From Oscillospiraceae bacterium (GTDB taxonomy: Bacteria > Bacillota > Clostridia > Oscillospirales > Ruminococcaceae), in the NCBI GenBank assembly GCA_017481565.1, contig JAFUOZ010000112.1, positions 1 to 43,640 on the forward strand: 43,640 bases of DNA, in the 5' to 3' direction. The notes under the pieces are model-generated. The model saw only the letters and a program-made list of their open reading frames with translations. It was not told where the DNA came from and did no database searches. The translations under genes and the position numbers were made by a program. Positions 16,037 through 23,126 of this stretch are shown here, piece by piece (position 1 is the first letter of the stretch; each line of letters opens with the position of its first letter).

Positions 16037-16531
16037 TTATTTTCCGAAAAAAGCAGGCAGGCTTTCTCTTATAACGAAAAGATAAGCCGCTCCGCCGATA
16101 ACAAAGGCAATGCCCGAAACACCGTTTGCAATATCCGAGAAAAAACGTATACCTTCCGATGTGTTATCCGTTTTTATGCAGGCTATGGCACAGACCAAAA
16201 GGATAACGCCTGATATTATCTGTAAAAATATAAAATATGTACTGAATATCATCAGACGGGAGTTTATGTCAAAAAATGTTCCGTAGACCGCTTCTGCCAC
16301 TATAAGGCTTGGTACACAATATATAACCAAACCAAGAGAGCCTATCAGGTTAAACAAATACATCGTATCGTCCGTGCCTGCAAGATACATGGAATACAGC
16401 AGACCACACAGGCTGCCCGACAAAATCACCGCAAGAATTATCCGGCAGATGATATTGATATTTACCGTTACCGATAGTTTATCGGAGATAAAATATGCCG
16501 CTTTTTCAATAAGTTCTTTTATTTTGCTCAT
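16037..16531 (-). CDS. Predicted membrane protein, 164 aa
   Basis: No family recognised. Four hydrophobic segments are visible: IICRIILAVILSGSLCGLLY, LFNLIGSLGLVIYCVPSLIVA, FIFLQIISGVILLVCAIAC and VSGIAFVIGGAAYLFVI. An amphipathic N-terminus (MSKIKELIEKAAYFISDKLS) precedes the first. The start at 16531, with GAGGTG seven bases upstream, is preferred to a GTG at 16546. It is monocistronic with its own terminator. A MITE-like element with 15-bp inverted ends lies immediately upstream and may carry or disturb its promoter. Confidence 0.7.
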   Translation of the reverse strand: MSKIKELIEKAAYFISDKLSVTVNINIICRIILAVILSGSLCGLLYSMYLAGTDDTMYLFNLIGSLGLVIYCVPSLIVAEAVYGTFFDINSRLMIFSTYFIFLQIISGVILLVCAIACIKTDNTSEGIRFFSDIANGVSGIAFVIGGAAYLFVIRESLPAFFGK

Positions 16532-16554
16532 TTTTATGCACCTCACTTGTTCAT

Positions 16555-16675
16555 TATTACTTCGGCAATTAAACAGTTTGATTAACTATTTCTAAATTAC
16601 AATAATTGTCGTATCTGCGACTTTTTTGAAAAATCAAGCACCGAGCAATCAAATTATATTATTGCCGAAGTAATA
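16555..16675. mobile_element. MITE-like element with 15-bp perfect terminal inverted repeats
   Basis: TATTACTTCGGCAAT (16555-16569) and its exact reverse complement (16661-16675) bound a 121-bp A/T-rich segment without an open frame. Short inverted ends around a tiny non-coding core fit a miniature inverted-repeat transposable element. No clear target duplication is visible, and a long-range regulatory stem is the alternative. Confidence 0.5.
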
Positions 16676-16677
16676 AA

Positions 16678-16788
16678 GAACCGCTGATTAAATAGTTTCA
16701 TGACCCTCTCAATCAATTTCGCCGCTGCGGCAAAGGCTTTTTCGTGGGTCTGAAACGATTCCTACGGCTTTAATCAACGCTTCCTTAA
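16678..16788. repeat. Palindromic intergenic element, copy A
   Basis: About 111 bp with imperfect inverted ends (GAACCGCTGATTAAA and TTTAATCAACGCTTC, closing in TTAA). It shares CCCTCTCA and TTTTTCG core blocks and its ends with copies at 19537-19633 and 19630-19726. It begins three bases beyond the stop codon of the gene at 16792, where it could act as a terminator-like 3' hairpin. Confidence 0.65.
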
Positions 16789-16791
16789 CAA

Positions 16792-17478
16792 CTACAATAC
16801 TAAAAAGAACAGTACTATAATCAAACAATCCGAAAAACCTGCAATATTTATTGAAATACACCTGAACAGATATTTATTATATACGATATTTCTGCGATTT
16901 AAGACCGTTTCTGCAATTACCGCCCCTACTATACACAAAATAAAACAGCATACACAAAATACATCATTGTAGTCATATGGTATCAGCGCTTCTTTCATCC
17001 AAAACGCAGCCACTTTAAAAGCTATCAAAGCTATTGTATGTATTATCACAGGTTTGATGCTGACATGCATATCCGAAACAGCAGACCGTTCCCGTTCATT
17101 CTTAAAAAGCTTTACCGAAATTATCACATGAAAAATTCCCGACAATATACCGAATAACGACATCAGCATTGTTATGCTTCTGAGCTGTCCCTCTGCACAG
17201 CTATAATAAAAATATGCCGCTTTTATCATTACATCAATATTCCACAATACAAGAAACAGCTTTTTCTGCTGAGCATACTTTTTGTCAACGGTATTTTTCT
17301 CCGCTCTGTAATTAATACACCCCACCACTGACACATAGATAAATATAAGTAAAGCCTGAAATGCAAGACATTCCTGTTGATATTTTATTTGATCATCAAA
17401 TATAATATTTCCTGCAATTATATACAGCGCTGCGATCATACCTTGAATTATTGCTTTTTTATTCGTCGCTTTATCCAT
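16792..17478 (-). CDS. Predicted polytopic membrane protein, 228 aa
   Basis: No family recognised. There are about seven hydrophobic segments, for example IIQGMIAALYIIAGNIIF, LLIFIYVSVVGCI, LSGIFHVIISVKLF, FCVCCFILCIVGAVIA and SDCLIIVLFFLVL, with basic loops between them. The start at 17478 is set by GGAGG about nine bases upstream and a promoter 44 bp away. It is monocistronic; palindromic element A sits right after its stop codon. It lies next to another orphan membrane gene (16037-16531), but the two are not similar in sequence. Confidence 0.72.
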   Translation of the reverse strand: MDKATNKKAIIQGMIAALYIIAGNIIFDDQIKYQQECLAFQALLIFIYVSVVGCINYRAEKNTVDKKYAQQKKLFLVLWNIDVMIKAAYFYYSCAEGQLRSITMLMSLFGILSGIFHVIISVKLFKNERERSAVSDMHVSIKPVIIHTIALIAFKVAAFWMKEALIPYDYNDVFCVCCFILCIVGAVIAETVLNRRNIVYNKYLFRCISINIAGFSDCLIIVLFFLVL

Positions 17479-17521
17479 AATGATACCTCCAAGATTGCTG
17501 ATATGTTATTTTGTTTTACCC

Positions 17522-17550
17522 ATAATATCACATAAAATCACAAAATACAA
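17522..17550 (-). promoter_or_regulatory. Promoter of the 228-aa membrane protein gene
   Basis: Minus strand: TTGTAT (17545-17550), a 17-bp spacer and TATTAT (17522-17527) preceded by TGA, an extended -10 arrangement. Confidence 0.6.
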
Positions 17551-17589
17551 CCCCGAAAGCACTGTTTTTATTATATAATTTTTTTATGA

Positions 17590-17644
17590 TAAAAACAGCC
17601 GACGGTGCAAAACACGTATTACCGTATTTTGCACTGTCGGCTGT
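17590..17644 (-). terminator. Intrinsic terminator after azlD
   Basis: Minus strand: a stem of about 20 bp (ACAGCCGAC...GTCGGCTGT outer, TGCAAAA/TTTTGCA inner) with a short loop, then TTTTT. It closes the tatD-azlC-azlD unit. Confidence 0.92.
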
Positions 17645-17664
17645 AAGCTATTTACTATCAGCTG

Positions 17665-17970
17665 TCAGCATATCATACTCACCGCAAATGCGGCTGCACA
17701 GGCAGCTATGGCTACCGTAAGCAGACTTTTCTCCCTGAATGCCAGTATTACCGCAACTATAAAGCCTGCGGCGGCGGTCATAACATTCCCTGTGGAATAA
17801 AATACCGAGGGGACTGTCATCGCTCCCAGCACCGCATAGGGAACATAGAATAAAAAGCTTTTTACAAATTTTGAGGTTATCTTCTTACGGAAAAGCACTG
17901 TGGGCAGCATTCTTATAAGATAGGTGGTAAGCGCCATTACCGCTATGTATATGAAAATATTTCCGCTCAT
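17665..17970 (-). CDS. azlD: AzlD family transporter subunit, 101 aa
   Basis: Small membrane partner of AzlC in branched-chain amino acid (or analogue) export. About four membrane helices are visible, with the typical early motif TTYLIRMLPTVLF and SFLFYVPYAVLGAMTVPSVF. Length is normal for the family. Its ATG overlaps the azlC stop by four bases (ATGA), so the two are coupled. The exact substrate in this organism is not given by sequence. Confidence 0.88.
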   Translation of the reverse strand: MSGNIFIYIAVMALTTYLIRMLPTVLFRKKITSKFVKSFLFYVPYAVLGAMTVPSVFYSTGNVMTAAAGFIVAVILAFREKSLLTVAIAACAAAFAVSMIC

Positions 17971-18686
17971 TCCGATTCCTCCTCATCTGACGACGGGACG
18001 GGGAATACCACCGCTCCCAATACCGATGCGGCAACCGCACAGATTATTACAGAAAAACCCGATGATATATTATCAAACAACGGCACATAATATAAAATAC
18101 AGCTGAGTACTATCGCTGTCGCCGCAACGGTAAGAACTCCACTGTTCTTCTTTGCGGGAGGTATAACTATGGCTATGAACATACCGTATATTGCAAGTCC
18201 CAGTGCATTTTTCACTGCTTCGGGGAGTATCTCGCCTGCCGCCGCTCCCAGAAATGTTCCGCCTGTCCAGCCGATTATGGGCATCAGCATAAGTCCGTAC
18301 ATATAGCTGCGGCTGATATTGCAGGGCTTTCCTGCGGCTACGGCAAATATTTCATCGGTTATTCCGAAGGACGTTGTAAAACGATGAAAAAGCGTAAAGC
18401 TTTTATCAAGCTTCTGAGACAGGGACAGGCTCATAAGCGCATAACGCATATTTATAACAAGCTGTGCAAGCGCCATTTCCGCATAGGTCCCTCCCGATGC
18501 AATTATGGACAGTCCCGCAACCTGTCCTGCAGAGGTCAGATTGAACAGGGACAATATAGTTGCATTCAGTACGGAAAGACCCTCTCCCACTGCCATTATT
18601 CCGAAACCGAAGGATACCGAAAGATATCCCAGTCCTATAGGTACACCGTCACGGAGACCGTGTTTAAATCCAAGCTTACTTTTCAT
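17967..18686 (-). CDS. azlC: AzlC family branched-chain amino acid permease, 239 aa
   Basis: Larger subunit of the AzlCD export system. The family opening GLRDGVPIGLGYLSVSFGFG and the central LVINMRYALMSLSL and TTSFGITDEIFA are clear. Several membrane helices run to a polar acidic tail (VPSSDEEESE). It starts five bases after the tatD stop and overlaps azlD, so the three form one transcript ended by a strong terminator. No leader regulator such as AzlB or Lrp is nearby. Confidence 0.9.
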   Translation of the reverse strand: MKSKLGFKHGLRDGVPIGLGYLSVSFGFGIMAVGEGLSVLNATILSLFNLTSAGQVAGLSIIASGGTYAEMALAQLVINMRYALMSLSLSQKLDKSFTLFHRFTTSFGITDEIFAVAAGKPCNISRSYMYGLMLMPIIGWTGGTFLGAAAGEILPEAVKNALGLAIYGMFIAIVIPPAKKNSGVLTVAATAIVLSCILYYVPLFDNISSGFSVIICAVAASVLGAVVFPVPSSDEEESE

Positions 18687-18691
18687 TTCTC

Positions 18692-19459
18692 TTACCTTAG
18701 CTTTTCAAATAATCTGTATGTGTTTTCCATGGTGATTTCCGCTGCTTCTTCGGCAGATATGCCCTTTAATCCGGCTATCTTTTCAAGGACCTTTACTATC
18801 ATACCGCTGTCACTGCGCTTTCCTCTGAATGGCTCGGGTGCCATATAGGGACAGTCCGTTTCAACAAGTATTCTGTCAAGAGGAATGGTCTTTACAGTTT
18901 CAACTGCCTTTTTCGCATTTTTAAAGGTAAGCACTCCCGTAAAGCCGATGTACATTCCAAGCCTTATTATCTCCTTTGCGTACTCTGCCGAGCCTGAATA
19001 GCAATGGAGAACGCCCTTTGGCTTATATTCCTTAAGTATATCCATTGTGTCTGCGGCTGCGTCCCTTGAATGTATCACAACGGGAAGCTGAAGCTCCTGT
19101 GCCATTTCAAGCTGTTCCCTGAAAAGCTTTATCTGCTTGTCCCTGTCATATCCCTCATAGTGATAGTCAAGTCCTATCTCACCGAGAGCAACTGTCTTTT
19201 CACGGGTGCATATCTCCCGTATGATATCCTTATAAGCGTCCTCAACGTCATTTGCATATTCGGGGTGAATACCTGCCGCATTATAGAGATATTCCGCTTT
19301 CTCCGCCATTTCTGCACATTTTATACTGCTTTTTACAGAACAGCCGATATTTATTATACGATGCACTCCGCTTTCATAAAGCCTCGGAAGAAGCTCGTCC
19401 CTGTCCTCATCAAAATCATGGCTGTAATAATGGGCATGGGAATCAATGTATTTCAACAT
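18692..19459 (-). CDS. tatD: TatD family metal-dependent DNase, 255 aa
   Basis: TIM-barrel 3'-5' exonuclease/hydrolase acting on DNA in the cytoplasm. Metal ligands are intact: DSHAHYY (two His), GEIGLDYH (Glu), VIHSRDA (His), LHCYSGS (His) and VETDCPYMAPEP (Asp). Length is typical. Its usual neighbours in Firmicutes (metG, rnmV, ksgA) are absent; here it leads the azlCD genes. An intrinsic terminator sits between it and the upstream permease gene, so it should have its own promoter, but none with good boxes was identified. Confidence 0.92.
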   Translation of the reverse strand: MLKYIDSHAHYYSHDFDEDRDELLPRLYESGVHRIINIGCSVKSSIKCAEMAEKAEYLYNAAGIHPEYANDVEDAYKDIIREICTREKTVALGEIGLDYHYEGYDRDKQIKLFREQLEMAQELQLPVVIHSRDAAADTMDILKEYKPKGVLHCYSGSAEYAKEIIRLGMYIGFTGVLTFKNAKKAVETVKTIPLDRILVETDCPYMAPEPFRGKRSDSGMIVKVLEKIAGLKGISAEEAAEITMENTYRLFEKLR

Positions 19460-19501
19460 ATTTCAACTACCTTTCTCTTTTTTCACTTCTGTTATCCGCT
19501 C

Positions 19502-19538
19502 AAAAACAGCGGTACTGCCAAAGCAGCGCCGCTGTTTT
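19502..19538 (-). terminator. Intrinsic terminator upstream of tatD
   Basis: Minus strand: perfect 10-bp arms AAAACAGCGG / CCGCTGTTTT (19529-19538 and 19503-19512) with further GCTGC/GGCAG pairing inside, ending in TTTTTG. It would end transcripts from the AI-2E permease side. Confidence 0.75.
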
Positions 19539-19633
19539 AAGGAACCGCCGATCAAAGCCGCAGGCATCGATTACGCCGCTCGAAAAGATATTACTGAGAG
19601 GGGCGATAATCGATTTGATCGGCGGTTCATTAA
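19537..19633. repeat. Palindromic intergenic element, copy C
   Basis: 97 bp bounded by TTAA on both sides. The 20-nt ends (TTAAGGAACCGCCGATCAAA and the complement of its right end) match at 19 of 20 positions. Internal CTCGAAAAG and CTGAGAGGGG match, in reverse orientation, the core of copy B. Confidence 0.7.
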
Positions 19634-19726
19634 GGAAGTGCCGATTAAATTGTTTCACACCCCTCTCAGTTACGGATTTTCGAGGGGTGGAAACAATGGC
19701 TTCGCCTTTAATCAGTGCTTCCTTAA
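19630..19726. repeat. Palindromic intergenic element, copy B
   Basis: 97 bp bounded by TTAA, sharing one TTAA with copy C and lying in the opposite orientation. The ends TTAAGGAAGTGCCGATTAAA and TTTAATCAGTGCTTCCTTAA pair at about 17 of 20 positions; the core is CCCCTCTCAGT...TTTTCGAG. It abuts the stop codon of the permease gene at 19727. Confidence 0.7.
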
Positions 19727-21007
19727 TTATCTGCGTCTTTTTTTGCCTTTTCGTCTGCTGTCTGAACTGTTATTTGTCCTGCCTGAACCGGTCTGTGTCT
19801 GTATATCCCGAACAACCGCCGCCTGACTGATTTCCGTTTCATCGGGCGTATCAGCCGATGCTATCTCCGTATTGTCTGTGCCCTCTGCCGCTGCGGCTTT
19901 TTTGGCAAGTCTACGCTGTATATCCGCTTCAATAAATGTGGATATGACCGCCATAAGTGGAATAAAGAATATCATTCCTACTATACCCATCAGCTTTCCG
20001 CCCATAAGTGCGGCAATCAGCGTCCAAAGGGGAGAAAGTCCCACCGAGCCGCCTACCACATAAGGATAAATAAACTGATTTTCCACAAACTGTACTGCTT
20101 CAAATACAACAAAGCAGATTATCGCCTTATATATACCGTCTGTGAACAGTGTAAGCACTACGCCTACGGCAACGGCAACAAATGCTCCCACGTATGGAAT
20201 AAAGGAGCATACTCCGGTAAGAACAGCAACCACGCTTGCATAGGGCAGTCCTGCTATGGTAAAGGCTATGAACATAAGCGCCGCAAGCAGAAAGGCTTCA
20301 AGGCACTGTCCCGAAAAGAATTTTGAATATGTATCGTCAACAGCCTTTGCCGCCTTTATGATACTGTCGGCAGTCTTTTTCTTAAGATGAGCATTGATAA
20401 GCTTCTTGCAGTTCACAGCCAGCTCACGCTTGCTAAGAAGCAGATACACCGCTATGATTATGCCGAAAACAGCATTTACCACGCCGTTTACCGCACCTGC
20501 CGCCGCATCTGTCACCGATGACAGCACCCCGCCTGCATTTTCGCTCAGTCCCTCGAATATCTTCTCTAAGTTAAACGAGGAAAGCTTTTCTGTGATAAAT
20601 TCGCTGTCAATACCGTTTTTCTGCAGAAATTCGATCAACAGCGGTATCTTATCATCAATTTCCTTTGCCGCCTGCTTTACCGATACCACAAGCTCGGGTA
20701 TCACCATTGTGCATATAAGCACGATGATAAGCACCACAACAAGTATCGTAAGCGTAAGGCTTATACCGTCCGTAAGCTTCTGTGACGGCTTTTTCCTTGC
20801 ATTCTTAAACATCTTTCCCATAAGCTTTTCAAAGCCTCTCATGGGAACATTCATCACAAACGCTATTATAAGTCCTGCAATTATCGGCAGAAACAGATCA
20901 AATACCCTGCCTAAAAATGCGCTCAGCTCGGCAATATGCATCAGCGCCGCAAAAAGTATCACGCCGAAGGCTGTTACTATAAGTGAATTTTTCAGTCTTT
21001 TATCCAT
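19727..21007 (-). CDS. AI-2E family (PerM-like) membrane permease, 426 aa
   Basis: Polytopic membrane protein of the AI-2E transporter/PerM family. It has an N-terminal helix pair, LPIIAGLIIAFVMNVPMRGF, then a long region of helices (KQAAKEIDDKIPLL). The C-terminal signature PYASVVAVLTGVCSFIPYVGAFVA is followed by ENQFIYPYVVGGSVGLSPLWTLIAALMGG. Functions proposed in the family are efflux or ion antiport; autoinducer transport is shown for few members. About 60 extra C-terminal residues are polar, ending in a strongly basic tail (RRKGKKRRR). Two palindromic elements lie immediately downstream. Confidence 0.87.
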   Translation of the reverse strand: MDKRLKNSLIVTAFGVILFAALMHIAELSAFLGRVFDLFLPIIAGLIIAFVMNVPMRGFEKLMGKMFKNARKKPSQKLTDGISLTLTILVVVLIIVLICTMVIPELVVSVKQAAKEIDDKIPLLIEFLQKNGIDSEFITEKLSSFNLEKIFEGLSENAGGVLSSVTDAAAGAVNGVVNAVFGIIIAVYLLLSKRELAVNCKKLINAHLKKKTADSIIKAAKAVDDTYSKFFSGQCLEAFLLAALMFIAFTIAGLPYASVVAVLTGVCSFIPYVGAFVAVAVGVVLTLFTDGIYKAIICFVVFEAVQFVENQFIYPYVVGGSVGLSPLWTLIAALMGGKLMGIVGMIFFIPLMAVISTFIEADIQRRLAKKAAAAEGTDNTEIASADTPDETEISQAAVVRDIQTQTGSGRTNNSSDSRRKGKKRRR

Positions 21008-21023
21008 GGTATGCGCCTAAATC

Positions 21024-21059
21024 AAGGAAGTGCCGATCAAAGCCGAAAGCACTTCTTTA
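21024..21059. repeat. Collapsed fourth copy of the palindromic element
   Basis: AAGGAAGTGCCGATCAAAGCC, the left end of copies B and C, is followed directly by GAAAGCACTTCTTTA, resembling the right end with the core deleted. It forms a hairpin with 9 of 10 arm bases paired and again abuts a stop codon, that of the gene ending at 21057. Confidence 0.5.
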
Positions 21060-21512
21060 GTATCCTTTCTTATCTGAAATAGATTTATATTCTTCATAAA
21101 GCTTAAGACATTCCTCTCTGTCGGTCTCTGTCATAAGCTGTGACTTTTCCTGCCCTGTCATGCCGTAGAATTTCTTATCGCGAAAACCGATATCCTCTGT
21201 ATCGGAAATATTGCAGCCGTAGAATATCCTGCCGATATTTGCCCAGAGAATAGCTCCCATACACATAGGACACGGCTCAGCGGTAGTATATATCTGTGCT
21301 CCGCTCAGATCATGGCTGCCCATATTCTTACACGCATTTTTTATGGCGTTTATTTCTCCGTGACAGGTAGGGTCATTATCACGTATCACTGTATTATGAC
21401 CCTTTCCGATAATTTCTCCGTCCTTTACAATAACTGCGCCGAACGGTCCGCCGTGACCGTTTCTTATACCCTCGTACGCTTCCTCTGCGGCTGTTTTCAT
21501 GTAGATATTCAT
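21057..21512 (-). CDS. Guanine-deaminase-like nucleoside deaminase, 151 aa
   Basis: Zinc-dependent cytidine-deaminase fold. NGHGGPFGAVIVKDGEI and NDPTCHGEINAI resemble bacterial guanine deaminase (GuaD type) more than tRNA adenosine deaminase TadA. The second zinc motif is PCPMCMGAILWA; the C-terminal DTEDIGFRDKKFYG also fits GuaD. The zinc and catalytic motif, usually HAE, is HGE here, with Gly replacing Ala. Guanine to xanthine is the likely reaction, but specificity is not certain. AAGGA precedes the ATG. It starts three bases after the murG stop, so it is probably co-expressed with cell-wall synthesis for positional reasons only. Confidence 0.8.
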   Translation of the reverse strand: MNIYMKTAAEEAYEGIRNGHGGPFGAVIVKDGEIIGKGHNTVIRDNDPTCHGEINAIKNACKNMGSHDLSGAQIYTTAEPCPMCMGAILWANIGRIFYGCNISDTEDIGFRDKKFYGMTGQEKSQLMTETDREECLKLYEEYKSISDKKGY

Positions 21513-21515
21513 AGC

Positions 21516-22646
21516 TTAATCCTTCTTTATAAGTGCTTCAACTGCGCTCCATATTCTGTCGGGAGTATCCTTTATATAAAGCTCGCCTGCCTTCTGTGCA
21601 AGGGAGTCAAGCTTTTCGGGAGCATTATAAAGCTCTGTTACCTTTTCAATTACCTTATCTATATCAAGATCCTTCTGTTCGATAACAACAGCTGCGCCTG
21701 CCTTACCCAGAACCATTGCATTATGGTACTGATGATTACCTGCAACTACAGGTGACGGTACCAAGATAGACGCTCTTCCCATAGCCTGCAGCTCGGATAT
21801 AGCCGATGCTCCGCTTCTGCATATTATCAGGTCCGCGGCGGCGGTGCATATATCCATATTATGAATATATTCCTTAACGGAAAGCCTGCTGCTTTTCAGG
21901 TCAACGCCGTTATCCGAAAGACCCTTTTCAAAGGTATCATGTCCCATTTTGCCGTAGCTATGAATATGATTTATTTCTAAATTATTTTCCTGTTCGTATC
22001 TGATAAGTGCGGAGGCAATATCATTTATTGCGCCTGCACCCAGACTTCCTCCCCAGCTGAGAATACACATACCGTTATCAAAGCCCAGTTGTTTTTTAGC
22101 TTCCTCTCTGCTTACGGAATTTGTAAAACCCTTTCTTACGGGGAGACCTGTTACCGTATAATCAATATTCTTATCCAGATATTCAAGCGCCTCGGGAACT
22201 GTAAGCATAACCTTATTTACTTTTTTGGAGAGGATACGGGTAGTTACGCCCGGGTATGCGTTCTGTTCATGTATAAGGGTAGGTATTTTCATTTTAGCCG
22301 CCTGCATTACAATAGGACCGCTTACATAGCCGCCTGTACCGATAACTATATCGGGTTCAAAGCCTTTAATGATCTGCTTTGCCCTATGACCTGCGGTAGT
22401 AAGGTAAGCTGCAGCTCTGATATTTCTTCCGATATTTTTCACTGAGAGCCGTCTTTGGAAGCCGCTGACCTTTATAGGTGCGAAGTCGATACCCTCCATC
22501 GGCACGAGACGTGATTCCATACCGTTAGGAGTTCCTGCGTAGAGGAATTTTGTATCGGGGGCATGATCTTTGATAATAGAGGCTATTGCGAGAGCAGGGT
22601 TGATATGTCCTGCGGTACCGCCGCCTGCGAGAAGAACCTTTAACAT
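21516..22646 (-). CDS. murG: MurG, UDP-GlcNAc:lipid I GlcNAc transferase, 376 aa
   Basis: GT-B glycosyltransferase at the inner membrane face that converts lipid I to lipid II. N-terminal GGGTAGHINPALA and GTGGYVSGP (acceptor side) and C-terminal GGSLGAGAIN, CRSGASAISELQAMGR and NHQYHNA (donor UDP-GlcNAc site) are intact. The frame stays open to 22712, but the true start is the ATG at 22646 with AAGGAG six bases upstream, giving MLKVLLAGGGTAGH. Separated from ftsW by 480 bp of structured, non-coding sequence, it may be transcribed apart from the rest of the dcw cluster. Confidence 0.95.
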   Translation of the reverse strand: MLKVLLAGGGTAGHINPALAIASIIKDHAPDTKFLYAGTPNGMESRLVPMEGIDFAPIKVSGFQRRLSVKNIGRNIRAAAYLTTAGHRAKQIIKGFEPDIVIGTGGYVSGPIVMQAAKMKIPTLIHEQNAYPGVTTRILSKKVNKVMLTVPEALEYLDKNIDYTVTGLPVRKGFTNSVSREEAKKQLGFDNGMCILSWGGSLGAGAINDIASALIRYEQENNLEINHIHSYGKMGHDTFEKGLSDNGVDLKSSRLSVKEYIHNMDICTAAADLIICRSGASAISELQAMGRASILVPSPVVAGNHQYHNAMVLGKAGAAVVIEQKDLDIDKVIEKVTELYNAPEKLDSLAQKAGELYIKDTPDRIWSAVEALIKKD

Positions 22647-22712
22647 AATAAGCTCCTTTTTAGTGTAATAAAAAAGTAATAAATAAAAAACAATATAGTG
22701 AACAACAAACAA

Positions 22713-23126
22713 CAGCTGAGCAATAACACAATATAAAAGTTTCGCTCAAGCCTTTACAAAGGCTTGCGGGGGTCAGTAGTCTGCGGACAGGGGGCAGCGC
22801 CTCTTGTCGCACTCCGCAGAGTGCGGCGCTCTTTGGAGCGCAATATCCCCTTTAGCACGTAACAAATATAAGTCGTAAACGGACAAGAAAAGAATGAAAA
22901 GCTTCCATAAAATCCGCCCATTCAAGAAAAACTAACAATACGCTTTTTACAAAAAGCTACGAAAAAACAACTTAAAGTTATTCATTAGGGGCGGATTTTG
23001 CAATAAACAGCGGAGCGCATTTATTGCACGAGCCGACAGGCTCGCCCGTTGTAAATCTACGGTTGCAAAATAAACGGATAGTTTTTTTACTTTTGGGCTG
23101 TACTTTTGTTAATCGGGCATAGTTCA
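22713..23126 (-). other. Highly structured non-coding region between ftsW and murG
   Basis: No gene is seen. Several perfect inverted repeats are packed here: CAAGCCTTT/AAAGGCTTG (22747-22766), CGCACTC/GAGTGCG and GCGCTC/GAGCGC (about 22819-22855), AAAATCCGCCC/GGGCGGATTTT (22909-22919 and 22989-22999), TGCAATAAA/TTTATTGCA (22999-23007 and 23020-23028) and GAGCC/GGCTC (23030-23043). The density suggests a structured RNA, a long leader for murG, or one or two dispersed intergenic repeats. It matches no riboswitch class that I can recognise. Confidence 0.5.
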
